Below, piece after piece: positions 47,042-59,511 of a stretch of DNA of 64,000 nt. Positions within the stretch are counted from its first letter, which is position 1. Each line of letters starts with the position of its first letter. The DNA comes from Closterium sp. NIES-65 (taxonomy: Eukaryota > Streptophyta > Zygnematophyceae > Desmidiales > Closteriaceae). A program made the position numbers and the translations under genes. The stretch lies in contig CANXME010002559.1 in assembly GCA_948144175.1 (NCBI GenBank), forward strand, positions 2,170,860 through 2,234,859, read 5' to 3'. The notes beneath the pieces were generated by a model. That model was not told the DNA's origin. It ran no database searches and saw nothing but the letters and a program-made list of their open reading frames with translations.

Positions 47042-49385
47042 AAGGCCTAGCGTGTGCAAAATTGTAAGAATAAGGGCCTAGCGTGTGCAAAATTGCAAGA
47101 ACAAGGGTCTAGCGTGTGCAGAATAGCAAGAACAAGGGCAAAGCGTGTGCAAAATTGCAAGAACAAGGGCCTAGCGTGTGCAAACTTTCAGGAACAATGG
47201 CCCAGTGTGTGCAAAATTGCAATAACAAGGGCCTAGTGTGTGCAAAATTGCAAGAAAAAGGGGCTAGGGTGTGCAAAATAGCAAGAACAAGGGCCTAGCG
47301 TGTGCAAAATTGCAAGAACAAGGGTTTAGCGTGTGCAAAATAGCAAGAACAAGGGCCTAGCATGTGCAAAAGTTCAAGAACAAGGGCCTAGCGTGTGCAA
47401 AATTGCAAGAACAAGGGTCTAGCGTGTGCAAAATAGCAAGAACAAGGGCATAGCGTGTGCAAAATTGCAAGAACAAGGGTCTAGCGTGTGCAAAATTGCA
47501 AGAACAAGGGCCTAGCATGTGCAAAATTGCAAGAACAAGGGCCTAGCGTGTGCAAAATTGCAAGAACAAGGGCCTAGCGTGTGCAAAATTTCAAGAACAA
47601 GGGCCTAGTGTGTGCAAAATTGCAAGAACAAGGGCCTAGTGTGTGCAAAATAGCAAAAAAAAGGGGCTAGCGTGTGCAAAATAGCAAGAACAAGGGCCTA
47701 GCGTGTGCATAATAGCTAGAAAAAGGGGCTAGCGTGTGCAAAAATGCAAGAACAAGGGCATAGCGTATGCAAAATTGCAAGAACAAGGGTCTAGCGTGTG
47801 CAAAATAGCAAGGTCAAGGGCCTAGCGTGTGCAAAATTGCAAGAACAAGGGCCTAGCGAATGCAAAATTGCAAGAACAAGGGCCTAGTGTGTTCAAAATT
47901 TCAGGAACAAGGGCCTAGTGTGTGCAAAATTGCAAGAACAAGGGCCTAGGGTGTTCAAAATAACAAGAAAATGGGGCTAGCGTGTGCAAAATTGCAAGAA
48001 CAAGGGTCTAACATGTGCAGTATAGCAAGAACAAGGGCCTAGCGTGTGCAAAATTGCAAGAACAAAGGCCTAGCGTATGCAAAATTGCAAGAACAAGGGC
48101 CTAGCGTGTACAAAATTGCAAGAACAAGGGCCTAGCGTGTGCAAAATTGCAAGAACAAGGGCCTAGCGTGTGCAAAATTGCAAGAACAAGGGTCTAGCGT
48201 GTATAAAATAGCAAGAACAAGGGCATAGCGTGTGCAAAATTGCAAGAACAAGGGCCTAGCGTGTGCAAAATTGCAAGAACAAGGGTCTAGCGTATGCAAA
48301 ATAGCAAGAAAAAGGGCCTAGCTTGTGCAAAATAGCAAGAACAAGGGCATAGCGTGTGCAAAATTGCAAGAACAAGGGCCTAGTGTGTACAAAATAGCAA
48401 GAAATAGGGCTAGCGTGTGCAAAGTAGCAAGAACAAGGTCCTAGCGTGTGCAAAATTGCAAGAACAAGGGTCTAGCGTGTGCAAAATAGCAAAAACAAGG
48501 GCCTAGCGTGTGCAAAATTGCAAGAATAAGGGCCTAGTGTGTGCAAAATTGCAAGAACAAGGGTCTAGCGTGTGCAAAATAGCAAGAACAAGGGCCTAGC
48601 AGTGCAAAATTGCCAGAACAAGGGCCCAGCATGTGCAAAATTTCACGAACAAGGGCCTAGTGTGTGCAAAATTGCAAGAACAAGGGCCAAGCATGTGCAA
48701 AATGGCAAGAACAAGGGGCTAGCGTGTGCAAAATAGCAAGAACAATGGCCTAGTGTGTGCAAAATTGCAAGAACAAGGGTCTAGCGTGTGCAAAATAGCT
48801 AGAAAAAGGGGCTAGCGTGTGCAAAATTGCAAGAACAAGGACCTAGCGTGTGCAAGATTGCAAGAACAAGGGTCTAGCGTGTGCAAAATAGCAAGAACAA
48901 GGGCCTAGCATGTGCAAAATTGCAAGAACAAGGGCCTAGCGTGTGCAAAATTGCAAGAACAAGGGTCTAGCGTGTGCAAAATTGCAAGAACAAGGGCCTA
49001 GCGTGTGCAAAATTGCAAGAACAAGGGTCTAGCGTGTGCAAAATAACAAGAACAAGGGCCTAGCGTGTGCAAAATTGTAAGAACAAGGGCCTAGCGTGTG
49101 CAAAATTGCAAGAACAAGGGTCTAGCGTGTGCAAAATTGCAAGAACAAGGGACTAGCGTATGCAAAATTGTAAGAACAAGGGCCTAGCGTGTGCAAAATT
49201 GCAAGAACAAGGGCCTAGCGTGTGCAAAATTGCAAGAACAAGGGCCTAATGTGTGCAAAATTGCAAGAACAAGGGTCTAGCGTGTGCAAAATAGCAAGAA
49301 CAAGGGCATAGCGTGTGCAAATTTGCAAGAACAAGGGTCTAGCGTGTGCAAAATTGCAAGAACAAGGGCCTAGCATGTGCAAAAT

Positions 49386-52300
49386 TGCAAGAACAAGGCC
49401 TAGCATGTGCAAAATAGCAAGAACAAGGGCCTAGCGTGTGCAAAATTTCAGGTACAAGGTCCTAGCATGTGCAAAATTTCAGGAACAAGGGCCTAGTGTG
49501 TGCAAAATTGCAAGAACAAGGGCCTAGCGTGTGCAAAATTGCAAGATCAAGGGCCTAGCGTGTGCAAAATTGCAAGAACAAGGGCCTAGTGTGTGCAAAA
49601 TTGCTAGAACAAGGGCCTAGTGTGTGCAAAATAGCAAGAACAAGGGTCTAGCGTGTGCGAAATTGCAAGAACAAGGGCCTAGCGTGTGCAAAATAAAAAG
49701 AACAAGGGTCTAGCGTGTGCGAAATTGCAAGAACAAGGGCCTAGCGCGAGCGAAATTGCAAGAACAAGGGCCTAGCGTGTGCAAAATTGCAAGAACAAGG
49801 GTCTAGCGTGTGCAAAATTGCAAGAACAAGGGCCTAGCGTGTGCAAAAATGCAAGAACAAGGGCCTAGCGTGTGCAAAATTGCAAGAACAAGGGCCTAGG
49901 GTGTGCAAAATTGCAAGAACAAGGGCCTAGCGTGTGCAAAATTGCAAGAACAAGGGTCTAGCGTGTGCAAAATTGCAAGAACAAGGGCCTAGCGTGTGCA
50001 AAATTGCAAGAACAAGGGCCTAGCGTGTGCAAAATTGCAAGAACAAGGGCCCAGCGTGTGCAAGATTGCAAGAACAAGGACCTAGCGTGTGCAAAACTGC
50101 AAGAACAAGGGCCTAGCATGTGCAAAATTGCAAGATCAAGGGCCTAGCGTGTGCAAAATAGCAAGAACAAGGGTCTAGAGTGTGGAAAATTGCAAGAACA
50201 AGGGTCTAGTGTGTGCGAAATTGCAAGAACAAGGGTCTAGCGTGTGCAAAATTGCAAGAACAAGGGTCTAGCGTGTGCAAAATAGCAAGAACAAGGGTCT
50301 AGCGTGTGCGAAATTGCAAGAACAAGGGCCTAGCGTGTGCGAAATTGCAGGAACAAGGGTCTAGCGTGTGCGAAATTGCAAGAACAAGGGCCTAGCGTGT
50401 GCAAAATTGCAAGAACAAAGGCCTAGCGCGAGCGAAATTGCAAGAACAAGGGCCTAGCGTGTGCAAAATTGCAAGAACAAGGGTCTAGCGTGTACAAAAT
50501 TGCAAGAACAAGGGCCTAGCGTGTGCAAAAATGCAAGAACAAGGGCCTAGCGTGTGCAAAATTGCAAGAACAAGGGCCTAGGGTGTGCAAAATTGCAAGA
50601 ACAAGGGCCTAGCGTGTGAAAAATTTCAAGAACAAGGGTCTAGCGTGTGCAAAATTGCAAGAACAAGGGCATAGCGTGTGCAAAATTGCAAGAACAAGGG
50701 TCTAGCGTGTGCAAAATTGCAAGAACAAGGGCCTAGCGTGTGCAAAATAACAAGAATAAGGGCCTAGCGTGTGCAAAATTGCAAGAACAAGGGCCTAGCG
50801 TGTGCAAAATTGCAAGAACAAGGGCATAGCGTGTGCAAAATTGCAAGAACAAGGGCCTAGCGTGTGCAAAATTGCAAGAACAAGGGCCTAGCGTGTGCAA
50901 AATTGCAAGAACAAGGGCCTAGCTTGTGCAAAATTGCAAGAACAAGGGTCTAGCGTGTGCAAAATTGCAAGAACAAGATGCTAGTGTGTGCAAAATTGCA
51001 AGAACAAGGGCCTAGCTTGTGCAAAATTGCAAGAACAAGGACCTAGCGTGTGCAAAATAGCAATAACAAGGGCCTAGCGTGTGCAAAATTGCAAGAACAA
51101 TGGCCTAGCGTGTGCAAAATTGCAAGAACAAGGGCCTAGCGTGTGCAAAATTGCAAGAACAAGGGCCTAGCGTGTGCAAAATTGCAAGAACAAGGGCCTA
51201 GCGTGTGCAAAAGTTCCGGAACAAGGGCCTAGTGTGTGCAAAATTGCAAGAACAAGGGCCTAGTGTGTGCAAAATAGCAAGAAAAAGGGGTTAGCGTGTG
51301 CAAAATTGCAAGAACAAGGGCCTAGCATGTGCAAAATTGCAAGAACAAGGGCCTAGCATGTGCAAAATAGCAAGAACAAGGGCCTAGCGTGTGCAAAATT
51401 TCAGGAACAAGGTCCTAGCATGTGCAAAATTTCAGGAACAAGGGCCTAGTGTGTGCAAAATAAAAAGAACAAGGGCCTAGCGTGTGCAAAATTGCAAGAA
51501 CAAGGGCCTAGCGTGTGCAAAATTGCAAGAACAAGGGCCTAGTGTGTGCAAAATTGCTAGAACAAGGGCCTAGTGTGTGCAAAATTGCAAGAACTAGGGC
51601 CTAGCGTGTGCAAGATTGCAAGAACAAGGGCCTAGCGTGTGCAAGATTGCAAAAAAAAGGGCCTAGCGTGTGCAAAATTGCAAGAACAAGGGCCTAGCGT
51701 GTGCAAAATTGCAAGAACAAGGGCCTAGCGTGTGCAAGATTGCAAGAACAAGGGCCTAGCGTGTGCAAAATTGCAAGAACAAGGGCCTAGCGTGTGCAAA
51801 ATTGCAAGAACAAGGGCCTAGCGTGTGCAAAATAGCAAGAACAAGGGTCTAGAGTGTGGAAAATTGCAAGAACAAGGGTCTAGTGTGTGCGAAATTGCAA
51901 GAACAGGGGTCTAGCGTGTGCGAAATTGCAAGAACAAGGGTCTAGCGTGTGCAAAATAGCAAGAACAAGGGTCTAGCGTGTGCGAAATTGCAAGAACAAG
52001 GGCCTAGCGTGTGCGAAATTGCAAGAACAAGGGTCTAGCGTGTGCGAAATTGCAAGAACAAGGGCCTAGCGTATGCAAAATTGCAAGAACAAAGGCCTAG
52101 CGTGTGCAAAATTGCAAGAACAAGGGTCTAGCGTGTGCAAAATTGCAAGAACAAGGGCCTAGCATGTGCAAAATTGCAAGAACAAGGGCCTAGCGTGTGC
52201 AAAATTGCAAGAACAAGGGCCTAGGGTGTGCAAAATTGCAAGAACAAGGGCCTAGCGTGTGCAAAATTTCAAGAAAAAGGGTCTAGCGTGTGCAAAATTG

Positions 52301-52400
52301 CAAGAACAAGGGCATAGCGTGTGCAAAATTGCAAGAACAAGGGTCTAGCGTGTGCAAAATTGCAAGAACAAGGGCCTAGCGTGTGCAAAATTGCAAGAAT
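49386..52400 (+). repeat. Large B duplication with a nine-monomer indel
   Basis: Rare units recur at long distance. GGTCCTAGCATGTGC is at about 49456 and 51409, an offset of 1,953 bp (63 x 31). GGGTCTAGAGTGTGG is at 50171 and 51845, an offset of 1,674 bp (54 x 31). The 279-bp change in offset is exactly nine monomers, so one copy gained or lost nine units after duplication. Confidence 0.85.
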
Positions 52401-53691
52401 AAGGGCCTAGCGTGTGCAAAATTGCAAGAACAAGGGCCTAGCGTGTGCAAAATTGCAAGAACAAGGGCCTAGCGTGTGCAAAATTGCAAGAACAAGGGCC
52501 TAGCGTGTGCAAAATTGCAAGAACAAGGGCCTAGCGTGTGCAAAATTGCAAGAACAAGGGCCTAGCTTGTGCAAAATTGCAAGAACAAGGGCCTAGCGTT
52601 AGCAAAATTGCAAGAACAAGGGCCTAGCGTGTGCAAAATTGCAAGAACAAGGGCCTAGCGTGCGCAAAAGTTCAGGAACAAGGGCCTAGTGTGTGCAAAA
52701 TTGCAAGAACAAGGGCCTAGTGTGTGCAAAATAGCAAGAAAAAGGGGTTAGCGTGTGCAAAATTGCAAGAACAAGGGCCTAGCGTGTGCAAATTAGCAAG
52801 AAAAAGGGCATAGCGTGTGCAAAATTGCAAGAACAAGGGCCTAGCGTGTGCGAAATTGCAAGAACAAGGGTCTAGCATGTGCAAAATTGCAAGAACAAGG
52901 GCCTAGCGTGTGCAAAATTGCAAGAACAAGGGGCTAGCGTGTGCAAAATAGCAAGAACAAGGGACTAGCGTGTGCAAAATTGCAAGAACAAGGGCCTAGC
53001 GTGTGCAAAATTGCAAGAACAAGGGCCTAGCGTGTGCAAAATTGCAAGAAGAAGGGCCTAGCGTGTGCAAAATTGCAAGGACAAGGGCCTAGCGTGTGCA
53101 AGCAAGAACAAGGGTCTAGCGTGTGCAAAATAGCAAGAACAAGGGCCTAGCGTGTGCGAAATTGCAAGAACAAGGGCCTAGCTTGTGCAAAATGGCAAGA
53201 ACAAGGGCCTAGCGTGTGCAAAATAGCAAGAACAAGGGCCTAGCGTGTGCAAAATTGCAAGAACAAGGGTCTAGCGTGTGCAAAATTGCAAGAACAAGGG
53301 CCTAGCGTGTGCAAAATTGCAAGAACAAGGGCCTAGCGTGTGAAAAATTGCAAGAACAAGGGCCTAGCGTGTGCAAAATTGCAAGAACAAGGGCCTAGCG
53401 TGTGCAAAATTGCAAGAAGAAGGGCCTAGCGTGTGCAAAAACTCAGGAACAATGGCCTAGTGTGTGCAAAATTGCAAGAACAAGGGCCTACTATGTGCAA
53501 AATAGCAAGAAAAAGGGGCTAGCGTGTGCAAAATAGCAAGAACAAGGGCCTAGCGTGTGCAAAATTGCAAGAACAAGGGTCTAGCGTGTGCAAAATAGCA
53601 AGAACAATGGCCTAGTATGTGCAAAATTGCAAGAACAAGGGCCTTACATGTGCAAGATTGCAAGAACAAGGGTCTAGCGTGTGCAAAATAG

Positions 53692-53698
53692 CAAGAAC
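53692..53698. other. B-to-A junction with CAAGAAC microhomology
   Basis: The B monomer ends in GCAAGAAC and the A array starts CTTGCCTGG without filler. CAAGAAC also occurs in variant A monomers (TCCAAGAACTTGCG near 24250), so seven bases are compatible with both satellites. This suggests a join by microhomology or replication template switching. Confidence 0.75.
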
Positions 53699-56600
53699 TT
53701 GCCTGGTCCAGGAGCGTGCCTGGTCCAGGAGCGTGCCTGGTCCGAGAGCTTGCGTAGTCCATGAGCTTGCATGGTCCAAGAGCTTGCCTGGTCCAGGAGC
53801 TTGCCTGGTCCAGGAGCTTGCCTCGTCGAAGAGCTTGCCTCGTGGAGGAGCTTGCCTGGTCCACGAGCTTGCCTGGTCCAGGAGCGTGCCTGATCTACGA
53901 GCTTGCCTTGTCCTAGAGCGTGCCTGGTCCAGGAGCGTGCCTGGTCTACAAGCGAGCCTGGTCCACGAGCTTGCCTGGTCCAGGAGCTTGCCTGGTCAAG
54001 GAGCTTGTGTGGTCCAGGAGCTTGCCTGGTCCATGATCCTGCCTGGTCCAAGAGCTTGCCTGGTCCAGGAGCGTGCATGGTCCACGAGCGTGCCTGGTAG
54101 AGGAGCTTGCCTGGTCCAGGAGCTTGCCTGGTAAAGGAGCTTGCCTAGTCCAGGAGCTTGCCTGGTCCAGGAGCTTGCCTGGTCCACGAGCCCGCCTGGT
54201 CCAAGAGCTTGCCTGGTTCAGGAGCGTGCATGGTCCACGAGCGTGCCTGGTCTTGGAGCTTGCCCGGTCCAATAGCTTGCCTGGTCTAGGACCTTGCCTG
54301 GTCCAAGAGCTTGCTTGGTCCAGGAGCTTGCCTGGTCCAGGAGCTTGCGTCGAACAAGAGCTTTCCTGGTCCAAGAGCTTGCGAGGTCCAGGAACTTGCC
54401 TGGTCCATGAGCTTGCCTAGTCTAAGAGCTTGCCTGGTCCAGGAGCTTGCCTGGTCGAGGAGCGTGCCTGGTCCAGGAGCTTGCCTTTTCCACGAGCGTG
54501 CCTGGTCCAGGAGCTTGCCTTGTTTAGGAGCTTTCTTGGTCCGTGAGCTTGCCTGGTCCACGAGCTTGCGTGGTCCAGGAGCTTGCCTGGTCCAAGAGCT
54601 TGCCTGGTCCAAGAGCTTGCGTGGTCCAGGAGCTTGCCTGGTCCAAGAGCCATCCTGGTCTAGGAGCTTGCCTGGTCTAGGAGCTTGCCTGGTCTAGGAA
54701 CTTGCCTGGTCCAAGAGCTTGGGTGGTCCAGGAGCTTGCCTGGTCTAGGAGCTTGCGTGGTCCAGGAGCTTGCCTGGTCCTGGAGCGTGCCTGGTCCACG
54801 AATTTGCCTGGTCCAGAAGCTTGCCTGGTCTAGGAGCTTGCATGGTCCAGGAGTGTGCGTGGTCCAGGAGCTATCCTGGTCCAGGAGCTATCCTGGTCCA
54901 GGAGCTTGCCTGGTCCAGGAGCTTGCCAGGTCCAGGAGCTTGCCTGTTCGAGGAGCGTGCCTCGTCCAAGAGCTTGCCTGGTCGAAGAGCGTGCATGGTC
55001 CACGAGCGTGCCTGGTCCATGAACTTGCCTGGTCCAGGAGCTTGCCTGGTCCAGGAGCTTGCCTGGTCCACGAGCTTGCCTGGTCTAGGAGCTTGCCTGG
55101 TCCAGGAGCTTGCCTGGTCCAGGTTCGTGCCTGGTCCACGAGTTTGCGTGGTCCAGAAGCTTGCCTGGTCCAGGAGCGTGCCGGGTCCGAGAGCTTGCGT
55201 AGTCCAGGAGCTTGCATGGTCCAAGAGCTTGCGTGGTCCACGAGCTTGACTGGTCCAGGAGCTTGCCTCGTCCAAGAGCTTTCCTGGTCCAAGAGCTTGT
55301 GAGGTCCAGGAGCTTGCCTGGTCCATGAGCTTGCCTAGTCTAGGAGCTCGCCTGGGCCAGGAGCTTGCCTGGTCGAGGAGCGTGCCTGGTCCAGGAGCTT
55401 GCCTTTTCCACGAGCGTGCCTGGTCCAAGAGCTTGCCTTGTTTAGGAGCTTTCTTGGTCCGTGAGCTTGCCTGGTTTAGGTGCTTGCATGGTCCAGGAGC
55501 TTGCCTGGTTTAGGTGCTTGCCTGGTCCAAGAGCATGCCTGGTCCAGGAGCTTGCCTGGTCCAGGAGCCTTCCTGGTCCAAGAGCTTGCCTGGTCCAAGA
55601 GCTTGCCTTGTCCAGGAGCTTGCCTGGTCCAGGAGCTTGCCTGGTCCAAGAGCTTGCCTGGTCGAAGAGCTAGCCTGGTCCAGGAGCTTGCCTAGTCCAG
55701 GAGCTTTCCTGGTCCAAGAGCTTGCCTGGTCTTGGAGCTTGCCTTGTCCAGGAGCTTGCCTTGTCCAAGAGCTTGCCTAGTCCAAGAGATTGCGTGGTCC
55801 AGGAGCTTGCCTGGTCTAGGAGCTCGCCTGGTCCAGAAGCTTGCCTGGTCTAGGAGCTTGTCTGGTCCAAGAGCTTGCCTGATCCAGGAGCTTGCCTGGT
55901 CCAGGAGCTTGCCTCGTCTAGGAGCTTGCCTGGTCCAGGAGCTTGCCTGGTCCAGGAGCGTGCCTGGGCCACGAGTTTGCCTGGTCCAAAAGCTTGCCCA
56001 GTCCAGGAGCTTGCCTGGTCCAAGAGCTTGCCTGGTCCAAGAGCTTGCCTGGTCCAAGAGCTTGCCTGGTCCAAGAGCTTGCCTCGTCCAAGAGCTTGCC
56101 TGGTCCAAGAGCTTGCGTGGTCTAGGAGCTTGCCTGGTCCAGGAGCTTGCCTGGTCTAGGAGATTGCCTGGTCCAAGAGCTTCCTTGGTCCAGAAGCATG
56201 TCTGGTCCACGAGTTTGCCTGGTCCAGAAGCTTGCCTGGTTCCGGAGCTTGCCTGGTCTAGGAGCTTCCAATGTCCAGGAGCGTGCCTGGTCCAGGAGCT
56301 TGCCTGGTCCAGGAGCTTGCTTGGTCCAGGAGCTTGCCTGGTCCAGGAGCTTGCCTGGTCCAGGTTCGTGCCTGGTCCACGAGTTTGCCTGGTCCAGAAG
56401 CTTGCCTGGTCCAGGAGTTTGCCTGGTCTAAGAGCTTGCATGGTCCAGGAGCATGCCTGGTCCAAGAGCTTGCCTGGTCCAGGAGCTTTCCTGGTCCAGG
56501 AGCTTGCCTGGTCCAGGAGATTGCCTGGTCCAAGAGCTTGCCTGTTCCAGGAGCGTGCCTGGTCCAAGAGCTTACCTAGTCCAAGAGCGTGCATGGTCCA

Positions 56601-59503
56601 CGAGCGTGCCTGGTCTAGGAGCTTGCCTGGTCCAGGAGCTTGCTTGGTCAAGGATCTTGCCTGGTCCAGGAGCTTGCCTTGTCCAGGAGCTTGCCTGGTC
56701 CACGAGCCTGCCTGGTCCAAGAGCTTACTTGATCCACGAGCGTGCTTGGTCCAAGAGCTTGCGTGGTCCAGGAGCATTCGTGGTCCAGAAACTTGCCTGG
56801 TCCAGGAGCTTGCCTGGTCCAAGAGCTTGCCTGGTCCAAGAGCTTGCGTGGTCTAGGAGCTTGCCTAGTCCATGAGCTTGCCTGGTCTAGGAGCTTGCCT
56901 GGTCCAGGAGCTCGCTTGGTCCAGGAGCGTGCTTGGTCCACGAGTTTGCCTGGTCTAGAAGCTTGCCTGGTCCAAGAGCTTGCCTGGTCTAGGAGCTTGC
57001 ATGGTCCAGGAGCGTGCCTAGTCCAGGAGCTTGCCTGGTCCAGGAGCTATCCTGGTCCACGAGCTTGCCTGGTCCAGGAGCTTGCCTAGTCTAGGAGCTT
57101 GCCTGTTCCATGAGCATTCCTGGTCCAGGAGCTTGCCTTGTCCAGGAGCTTTCTTGGTCCGTTAGCTTGCTTGGTCCAGGAGCTTGCCCGGTCCAGGAGC
57201 TTTCATGGTCCAAGAGCTTGTGTGGTCCAAGAGCTTGCCTGGTCCAGGAGCTTGCCTTGTCCAGGAGCTTGCCTGGTCCAGGAGCTTGCCTGGTCTTTGA
57301 GCTTGCGTGGTCCAGGAGCTTGCCTGGTCTAGGACCTTGCGTGGTCCAAGAGCTTGCTTGGTCCAGAAGCCTGCCTCGTCCACGAGCTTGCCTGGTCCAG
57401 GAGCGTGCCTGGTCGAAGAGCTTGCGTAGTCCAGGAGCTTGCATGGTCCATGACCTTGCCTGGTCCAGGAGCTTGCCTGGTCCAGGAGCTTGCCTGGTCC
57501 AAGAGCTTGCCTGGTCCAAGAGCTTGCGTGGTCCAGGAGCTTGCCTCGTGCAGGAGCTTGCCTGCTCTAGGAGCTTGCCTGGTCCAAGAGCTTCCTTGGT
57601 CCAGAAGCATGTCTGGTCTAGGAGCTTGCATGGTCCAGAAGCTTGCCTGGTCCAGAAGCTTGCCTGGTCCAGAAGTTTGCCTGGTCCAGAAGCTTGCCTG
57701 GTCCAGAAGCTTGCCTGGTCTAGGAGCTTGCATGGTCCAGGAGCGTGCCTGGTCTAGGAGCTTGCCTAGTCCACGAGCTATCCTGGTCCAGGAGCTTGCT
57801 TGGTCCAGGAGCTTTCCTGGTCCAGGAGCTTGCCTGGTCCAGGTTCGTGCCTGGTCCACGAGTTTGCCTGGTCCAGAAGCTTGCTTGGTCCAGGAGCTTG
57901 CCTGGTCTAAGAGCTTGCATGGTCCAGGAGCGTGCCTTGTCCAAGAGCTTGCATGGTCCAGGAGCTATCCTGGTCCAGGAGCTTGCCTGGTCCAGGAGAT
58001 TGCCCGGTCCAAGAGCTTGCCTGTTCCAAGAGCGTGCCTGGTCCAAGAGCTTGCCTAGTCCAAGAGCGTGCATGGTCCACGAGCGTGCCTGGTCTAGGAG
58101 CTTGCCTGGTCCAGGAGCTTGCTTGGTCAAGAAGCTTGCTTGGTCCAGGAGCTTGCCTTGTCCAGGAGCTTGCCTGGTCCACGAGCCTGCCTGGTCCAAG
58201 AGCTTGCCTGGTCCAGGAGCGTGCACGGTCCACGAGCGTGCCTGGTCCAGGAGTTTGCCTAGTATAGGAGCTTGCGTGGTCCAATAGCTTGCTTGGTCCA
58301 GAAGCCTGCCTGGTCCAAGAGCTTGCTTGGTCCACGAGCGTGCCTGGTCTAAGAGCTTGCGTGGTCCAGGAGCTTGCGTGGTCCAGGAGCTTGCCTGGTC
58401 CAAGAGCTTGCCTGGTCCAAGAGCTTTGCCTGGTCCAAGAGCTTGCCTGGTCCAAGAGCTTGCGTGGTCCAGGAGCTTTCCTGGTCCGGGAGCTTGCCTG
58501 GTCTAGGAGCTTGCCTGGTTCAGGAGCTTGCCTGGTCCAGGAGCGTGCCTGATCCACGAGTTTGCCTGGTCCAGAAGCTTGCCTGGTCCAGGAGCTTGCC
58601 TGGTCTAGGAGCTTGCATGGTCCAGGAGCTTGCCTGGTCCCGGAGCTTGCCTGGTCCAGGAGCTATCCTGGTCCAGGAGCTTGCTTGGTCCAGGAGCTTG
58701 CCTGTTCCACGAGCGTGCCTGGTCCAGGATCTTGCCTTGTCCAAGAGCTTTCTTGGTCCGTTAGCTTGCCTCGTCTAGGAGCTTGCCTGGTCCAGGAGCT
58801 TTCCTGGTGCAAGAGCTTGCCTGGTCCAGGAGCTTGCTTGGTCTAGGAGCTTGCCTGGTCCAGGAGAGTGCCTAATCCACGAGCTTGCCTGGTCCAAGAG
58901 CGTGCCTGGACCAGGAGTGTGCGTGGTCCACGAGCGAGCCTGGTCCAGGAGCTTGCGTGGTCCCGGAGCTTTCGTGGTCCAGGATCTTGCCTGGTCCAAG
59001 AGCGTGCATGGTCCACGAGCGTGCCTTGTCCAGGAGCTTGCGTCGTCTTGGAGCTTGCCTGGTCCAGGAGCTTGCCTGGTCCAAGAGCTTGCCTGGTCCA
59101 AGAGCTTGCGTGGTCTAGGAGCTTGCCTGGTCCATGAGCTTGCCTGGTCTAGGAGCTTGCCTGGTCCAGGAGCTCGCTTGGTCCAGGAGCGTGCTTGGTC
59201 CACGAGTTTGCCTGGTCCAAGAGCTTGCCCGGTCCAAGAGCTTGCGTGGTCCAAGAGCTTGCCGGGTCCAGGAGCTTGCCTGGTCTAGGAGCTTGCCTGG
59301 TCTAGGAGCTTGCCTGGTCTAGGAGCTTGCCTGGTCCAAGAGCTTGCCTGGTCCAGGAGCTTGCCTGGTCCAAGAGCTTGCATGGTCCAAGAGCTTGCGT
59401 GGTCTAGGAGCTTGCCTGGTCCATGAGTTTGCCTGGTCTAGGAGCTTGCCTGGTCTTAGAGCTTCCTTGGTCCAGAAGCATGTCTGGTCCAAAAGCTTGC
59501 CTG
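53699..59503 (-). repeat. Satellite A array, second block, inverted orientation
   Basis: About 342 monomers of CTTGCCTGGTCCAGGAG type, same orientation as 19963-38379. It carries the HOR marker CTTTCTTGGTCCGTTAGC or its GTGAGC form near 54535, 55455, 57150 and 58750, so it shares ancestry with the first A region rather than arising anew. Some hybrid units with central A occur (near 58908). Open frames up to 376 codons come from the stop-free monomer. Confidence 0.97.
55121..58200 (-). repeat. 73- and 87-monomer HOR spacing in the second A block
   Basis: The rare unit AGGTTCGTGCCTGG occurs at 55121, 56362 and 57841. Spacings are 1,241 bp (73 x 17) and 1,479 bp (87 x 17). Around the last two the match is long, about 56340-56720 against 57819-58200, including GAGCGTGCATGG and TTGGTCAAG units. 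The 87-monomer period is close to the 88-monomer HOR at the start of the window. Confidence 0.82.
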
Positions 59504-59511
59504 CGCTTGGA
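59504..59511. other. A-to-B junction filler
   Basis: Between the last reverse A unit (AAGCTTGCCTG) and the first B unit (CTAGCGTGTGC) lies CGCTTGGA. Together with the following CTAG it reads like a fragment of a forward-oriented A monomer (CTTGGACTAGG), and CTAG is shared by both satellites. A small inverted A remnant at the join is possible but rests on few bases. Confidence 0.5.

Larger units (their letters stand above)
47042..53698 (+). repeat. Satellite B array, block 1 continued
   Basis: About 215 units in the same orientation and subfamily as the B before the LTR. The first units (AATTGTAAGAATAAGG, then GGGCAAAGCG) match 42056-42300. A GCGAAATTGC variant becomes frequent between 49.6 and 52.1 kb. 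Irregular units include a 24-bp one at about 53095-53105 (GTGTGCAAGCAAGAAC). The block ends with GCAAGAAC directly joined to satellite A. Confidence 0.97.

Noticed and set aside
53699..59503. The second A block as a mobile insertion into B
   Set aside because: There is no target-site duplication, the flanking B subfamilies differ, and the joins show microhomology or filler instead.
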